DNA of 30,508 nt from a virus. Below, in pieces: positions 27,824-30,508 of this stretch; the stretch's first letter is position 1; each line of letters begins with the position of its first letter. The stretch spans positions 1 to 30,508 of the IMG/VR virus record IMGVR_UViG_3300026183_000023. One strand, 5' to 3'. A program made the translations under genes and the position numbers. The notes under the pieces are model-generated. The model was not told the origin of the DNA and made no database searches. It saw only the letters and a list, made by a program, of their open reading frames with translations.

Positions 27824-28377
27824 TATTTTACTCTCAGTTCTTCAATGTTTACAGGTGTATAGTTTATAGCCTCAACACTCACGTTTTTATATGGACCGTC
27901 AGGAGATTTATTCTGATGAATATGGCCATGCACATTCAATAACATTTCACAGTCATCAGGATACTTACCATTTGGATTAGTGAGTCTCAGGAGGCTACTG
28001 GTGTGTTGTGGTGTATGACTCAGCATCAAACCAAACTCAGGAAACATGCGCCACAGTCCAATCTTCTGAAAGAAACCGCCAGAACCCAAGAACTTACCGT
28101 CGTCGTGGTTGCCAAGCAACAGTCGTTTACTACCAATCAGTCGCGGCCACAGTTTTTTGAACTCTTCTTTATCACCGAACATTACATCGCCTAGGTGATA
28201 AACAATGTCACCTTTCTTGACGACACTGTTCCAGCGCTCAATCATGTGCTCATTCATTTCTTCCACGTCTTTGAAGTTACGAACCAGTTCTCCGGTTGCG
28301 CTATCACGGAATGTGAGAATGTTTTTATGATTGAAGTGTGTGTCGGATACTATCCAGATATTTCTACTCATTGTCAT
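27823..28377 (-). CDS. Calcineurin-like metallophosphoesterase
   Basis: 184 aa. All family motifs are present in order: SDTHFNH (D12, H14), HLGDV (D64), GNHDD (N90, H91), SHTP (H121) and NVHGHIH (H150, H152). These bind two metals and hydrolyse phosphoesters; the substrate could be a nucleotide, cyclic nucleotide or phosphoprotein. AAGGAG precedes the ATG, which overlaps the upstream stop (TAATG). Phage members have been proposed to act on signalling nucleotides or RNA ends; which applies here is open. Confidence 0.88.
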   Translation of the reverse strand: MTMSRNIWIVSDTHFNHKNILTFRDSATGELVRNFKDVEEMNEHMIERWNSVVKKGDIVYHLGDVMFGDKEEFKKLWPRLIGSKRLLLGNHDDGKFLGSGGFFQKIGLWRMFPEFGLMLSHTPQHTSSLLRLTNPNGKYPDDCEMLLNVHGHIHQNKSPDGPYKNVSVEAINYTPVNIEELRVK

Positions 28378-28571
28378 TACTTCTTCTCCTTCAAGACATA
28401 AGTCACACCATCAATCTCAATCTCACGACCTTCACAAGATGCCTTTTTAGGCTCACGCAAGTCATGTACCTTGGCAAGACCTGCAATATAAGCACGTCTC
28501 ATTAGGTCAACACTACTTTCTCCGAAGTCAATGTTCATTTGATTTGCTGATAGCCATTGTTCCCAGTTCAT
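28377..28571 (-). CDS. Small protein with EIEIDGVTYVLKEK C-terminal cassette
   Basis: 64 aa from the ATG at 28571, which gives an ATGA overlap and a GGAGA site; a longer start at 28592 is possible. The N-terminal part (SVDLMRRAYIAGLAKVHD) is helical. The last 29 codons (DLREPKKASCEGREIEIDG, then VTYVLKEKK) are shared with the pentapeptide-repeat protein at 29109-29777 at 92% DNA identity. Confidence 0.6.
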   Translation of the reverse strand: MNWEQWLSANQMNIDFGESSVDLMRRAYIAGLAKVHDLREPKKASCEGREIEIDGVTYVLKEKK

Positions 28572-28750
28572 TCGTAATGTGTCTCCATACATTGCACCTT
28601 TGCTGCATCTGTTTCCATCTTAGCGCAAACCTCCCAAGGCGTCAACGAAAAAACCGTCTGCCAGAAAACATACAGGACTAGAATGAGTGCTGCACCTACT
28701 GCAAATACAAATGCATAGAACAGTCCTTCAATTGCTCCGCCTACATTCAT
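28568..28750 (-). CDS. Single-pass membrane protein, unknown
   Basis: 60 aa. Hydrophobic helix at residues 8-33 (GLFYAFVFAVGAALILVLYV), then a polar C-terminal part with two Cys (WEVCAKMETDAAKVQCME). No positive N-terminus. ATGA overlaps on both sides. Confidence 0.6.
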   Translation of the reverse strand: MNVGGAIEGLFYAFVFAVGAALILVLYVFWQTVFSLTPWEVCAKMETDAAKVQCMETHYE

Positions 28751-28911
28751 TCGTCCATCTCCACAATATCCAGAAATTTGTTGTATTCAATCATATAACC
28801 ACAAGCACGAAGAAAGTTCTGAAACTCCTCAAGCACTTCGTATAGTGTGCTATCATCGTGGACTTCCATCTCAATCTTAGCATTGTGGTCATTGTATCTA
28901 CTGAATTTCAT
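28747..28911 (-). CDS. 54-aa protein, paralogue of the gene at 27333-27497
   Basis: Start at ATG 28911, overlapping the upstream stop by 4 nt; a longer frame to 28983 exists but lies inside the upstream gene. It begins MKFSRYNDHNAKIEMEVHDD. The core EVLEEFQNFLRACGYMIEYN matches the other copy. Confidence 0.65.
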   Translation of the reverse strand: MKFSRYNDHNAKIEMEVHDDSTLYEVLEEFQNFLRACGYMIEYNKFLDIVEMDE

Positions 28912-29102
28912 CCCCAATCCTCCAGTACACTTTTCAGTTCTTTCAAAACTTGTTCCAACTTTTCCGCATCCATTGCACGACAAGAAGAGATTCTGGTAGT
29001 ATGAAATACAAGACCATCATCAGTCTCTTCTGTTTTGTCAAGCAATACGAATAGTTCTTTCACCAGAACATCATAGGCTTGTGCTTTACTTGTTAGGCTC
29101 AT
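28908..29102 (-). CDS. MSLTSK paralogue 2, unknown function
   Basis: 64 aa. MSLTSKAQAYDVLVKELFVL, EETDDG and SCRAMDAEKLEQVLKEL align over the whole length with the gene at 26925-27119. AGAGG lies before the ATG. Here it is followed by the 54-aa paralogue, whereas in the other locus the order of the two families is reversed and a third gene lies between. Confidence 0.6.
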   Translation of the reverse strand: MSLTSKAQAYDVLVKELFVLLDKTEETDDGLVFHTTRISSCRAMDAEKLEQVLKELKSVLEDWG

Positions 29103-29108
29103 AGTAAT

Positions 29109-29777
29109 TTACCTCTTCTCCTTCAAGACATAAGTGACACCATCAATTTCAATCTCACGACCCTCGCAAGATACCTTCTTAGGCTCACGCAAGTCAATAC
29201 CAGTAATTTCTAGGAAAACATCGGCATCAAACGCAGGTAGACGCTTGGTCAGCTCAATGTCTTCTGGTGTAGCGTTATTATAAGCCTTTCGCCACTCTTC
29301 TTTTATGTCATTCACACGAAGGTAACCTCCTGTTGCCTCATGTGTTGGGTTGTCTGCTTTTTCTTGAGGGGTCATGTCTCCTGATGATACCCAAGCCGTA
29401 GGGCGTAGGTCATAAATCCAGCTAGGTTTTCTAGCATTGTCCCACACGTTTTTATCAATAAGTTGATTGAAGTAGTAGGCTTTTTCTGCACAAGTTGTGT
29501 TGAAACAACCTACATGATAGTCACCAGTGTTGTAGTGACCAGTGTTGTAGTCACCAGTGTTGTAGTCACCAGTGTTGTAGATACCAGTGTTGTAGATACC
29601 AGTGTTGTAGTAACCAGTGTTGTAGTCACCAGTGTTGCGCCAACCAGTGTTGCGGTTACCAGTGTTGCGGTTACCAGTGTTGGAGAAACCAGTGTTGTAG
29701 TTACCAGTGTTGTAGCTACCAGTGTTGTAGTGACCAGTGTTGCGGTAACCAGTGTTGTTTTTCTCATCAGTAGTCAT
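29109..29777 (-). CDS. NTG pentapeptide-repeat protein
   Basis: 222 aa. Residues 8-95 are sixteen NTGxx pentapeptides plus two degenerate ones, like the Pentapeptide_2 (NxGxxNxG) class that should form a right-handed beta solenoid. Residues 96-190 are a separate domain (AYYFNQLIDKNVWDNARKPS, EEWRKAYNNATPEDIELTKR), also seen after such repeats in other phage proteins as far as I recall. The C-terminus is the shared cassette (LREPKKVSCEGREIEIDG, VTYVLKEKR). The start overlaps the upstream stop (TAATG). The role is unknown; some other pentapeptide proteins mimic DNA, but of a different sequence class. Confidence 0.7.
   Translation of the reverse strand: MTTDEKNNTGYRNTGHYNTGSYNTGNYNTGFSNTGNRNTGNRNTGWRNTGDYNTGYYNTGIYNTGIYNTGDYNTGDYNTGHYNTGDYHVGCFNTTCAEKAYYFNQLIDKNVWDNARKPSWIYDLRPTAWVSSGDMTPQEKADNPTHEATGGYLRVNDIKEEWRKAYNNATPEDIELTKRLPAFDADVFLEITGIDLREPKKVSCEGREIEIDGVTYVLKEKR
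29493..29756 (-). repeat. 15-bp tandem repeat array (NTG-coding)
   Basis: The plus strand repeats ACCAGTGTTG plus five variable bases about sixteen times. The array is coding (NTGxx), not a CRISPR. Units differ mainly in the codons for the two variable residues. Confidence 0.9.
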
Positions 29778-30067
29778 TAGTAATATCCTTTCTTTAGCAC
29801 AGCCTTAACCTTCTTAAACACAGGGACTAGCTCAGCACCTTCATCTGCGTAGTAACCTAAGCTCTCGACCCACGCATCTACCTCTTCAAGGACTTCTGTT
29901 AGCTCACCTATACGTTCACCAAGTTGTCCTGTGTCAGAGAGGTATTGAAGAGCCTGCTCTTTAAGTTCAGCCTCCAGTTCTTCAATGCGGTCTGCTGCAT
30001 CACGCATTACGTTTGCAGCGGTTGATATAGGCCATCCACGCAACCGCTTCACCAGTTCGTCACTCAT
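29777..30067 (-). CDS. Coiled-coil protein, unknown
   Basis: 96 aa. DELVKRLRGWPISTAANVMR is a pattern common in small phage proteins, followed by a coiled coil (DRIEELEAELKEQALQYLSD) and VFKKVKAVLKKG. AGGAGGCG precedes the ATG. No function is known. Confidence 0.55.
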   Translation of the reverse strand: MSDELVKRLRGWPISTAANVMRDAADRIEELEAELKEQALQYLSDTGQLGERIGELTEVLEEVDAWVESLGYYADEGAELVPVFKKVKAVLKKGYY

Positions 30068-30314
30068 CTTCGCCTCCTGTCAGAGAAGCCTTCTGGTAGT
30101 AAGCACCATCGGGCAGGTTATAAGCCAACACAATATCCTTAAGCTGTTGTGGTGACAAGATAATCATCTGAGTACCTTCATACTCATCTACTTGACGGAT
30201 AAAGACGCTATCCTCATAGAGAATAACTTCAACATCATCATATTCACCCTTTTCATCAAGAGTAACAATAGTGCTTCCTTCACCGTTGTCTGTGTCATTC
30301 TCTACAGTAAACAT
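30060..30314 (-). CDS. Small acidic protein, unknown
   Basis: 84 aa. Strands (STIVTLDEKGEYDDVEVILY, DSVFIRQVDEYEGTQMIIL) then SPQQLKDIVLAYN. It resembles a small beta domain. It overlaps the next gene by 8 nt and touches the stop of the upstream gene. Confidence 0.5.
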   Translation of the reverse strand: MFTVENDTDNGEGSTIVTLDEKGEYDDVEVILYEDSVFIRQVDEYEGTQMIILSPQQLKDIVLAYNLPDGAYYQKASLTGGEDE

Positions 30315-30505
30315 TATACTTCTATCTCATAGTCGTTCAGAGCCTGTTCATAACCATCCACATGGCCACACTCATAGCCAAAACGCTCGCCCTCTTCAAA
30401 GCCTTCTTCGAATCTCTCTTCAGCCTCGGTTGTGTGATTTTGATTAGCAAGTTCGATGACTTCTTCTTCAAGCTCATTTATAAGTGTCAGCATGGTTTCT
30501 GACAT
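30314..30505 (-). CDS. Small acidic helical protein, unknown
   Basis: 63 aa, very Glu-rich (INELEEEVIELANQNHTTEA), with GYECGHVDGYEQALNDY at the end. The ATG is 3 nt from the window edge, so the ribosome site is not visible and the start cannot be checked. Confidence 0.45.
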   Translation of the reverse strand: MSETMLTLINELEEEVIELANQNHTTEAEERFEEGFEEGERFGYECGHVDGYEQALNDYEIEV

Positions 30506-30508
30506 GGC

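Noticed and set aside
29493-29756. The 15-bp repeat array as a CRISPR.
   Set aside because: There are no spacers of constant length; the array is an open coding frame for NTGxx pentapeptides.
29463-29780. A long plus-strand frame across the repeat array with VVVTSV repeats.
   Set aside because: It is the mirror of the pentapeptide gene; the 15-bp period keeps all frames open. It has no ribosome site and runs against all neighbours.

Overview
This window is a 30.5 kb piece of a tailed double-stranded DNA phage (Caudoviricetes). Every gene I can support is on the minus strand, so transcription runs from high to low coordinates. The evidence is a large terminase subunit, several fibre-like virion proteins, a T7-type primase-helicase and exonuclease, and dozens of tiny genes joined by ATGA, TAATG or TGATG overlaps. 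The host is probably a marine bacterium. That is inference, from the cobalamin-dependent (class II) ribonucleotide reductase and from fibre N-termini that I associate with marine phages. No integrase, repressor, portal, capsid, DNA polymerase, RNA polymerase or lysis enzyme is visible; they must lie outside the window or be absent.

Reading in the direction of transcription, 30505-24895 is a dense block of small, mostly unknown proteins. It includes an NTG pentapeptide-repeat protein, a metallophosphoesterase, a MazG-like pyrophosphohydrolase and several paralogous pairs that point to local duplication. The region 24898-19883 is the DNA metabolism module: FEN-like 5' exonuclease, GIY-YIG nuclease, primase-helicase, class II ribonucleotide reductase (nrdJ) and a 42-aa companion gene. 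The region 19844-17519 holds ten small genes, among them a glutaredoxin-like protein, a DUF1127 protein, an AT-hook protein, a single-pass membrane protein and a small basic protein. Then come tRNA-Arg(UCU) and tRNA-Leu(UAA), both with encoded CCA, followed by a long-stemmed terminator.

From 16845 down, the virion part begins: a structural protein, a probable small terminase, a membrane-anchored coiled-coil protein, a 19-aa mini-gene, the large terminase, two paralogous very basic proteins, a collagen-like protein, a run of virion or fibre proteins, and two long modular fibres. The last fibre runs off the left edge.

The most interesting part is regulatory. An 18-bp motif, TAATACCTGACGTT[A/T]AAG, occurs three times on the minus strand, each time just upstream of a gene block (2898-2915, 16828-16845, 19875-19892). 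It has the shape of a T7-type phage promoter: TAATAC at the -17 side and G at position 18. A truncated fourth copy lies inside the exonuclease gene. Two of the three copies are followed at once by strong RNA-folding potential: a 9-bp hairpin before the left fibre gene, and a nested three-stem structure closed by a perfect 17-bp inverted repeat before the first structural gene. Together they look like a phage-specific promoter and structured-leader system. The RNA polymerase that would read it is not in this window.
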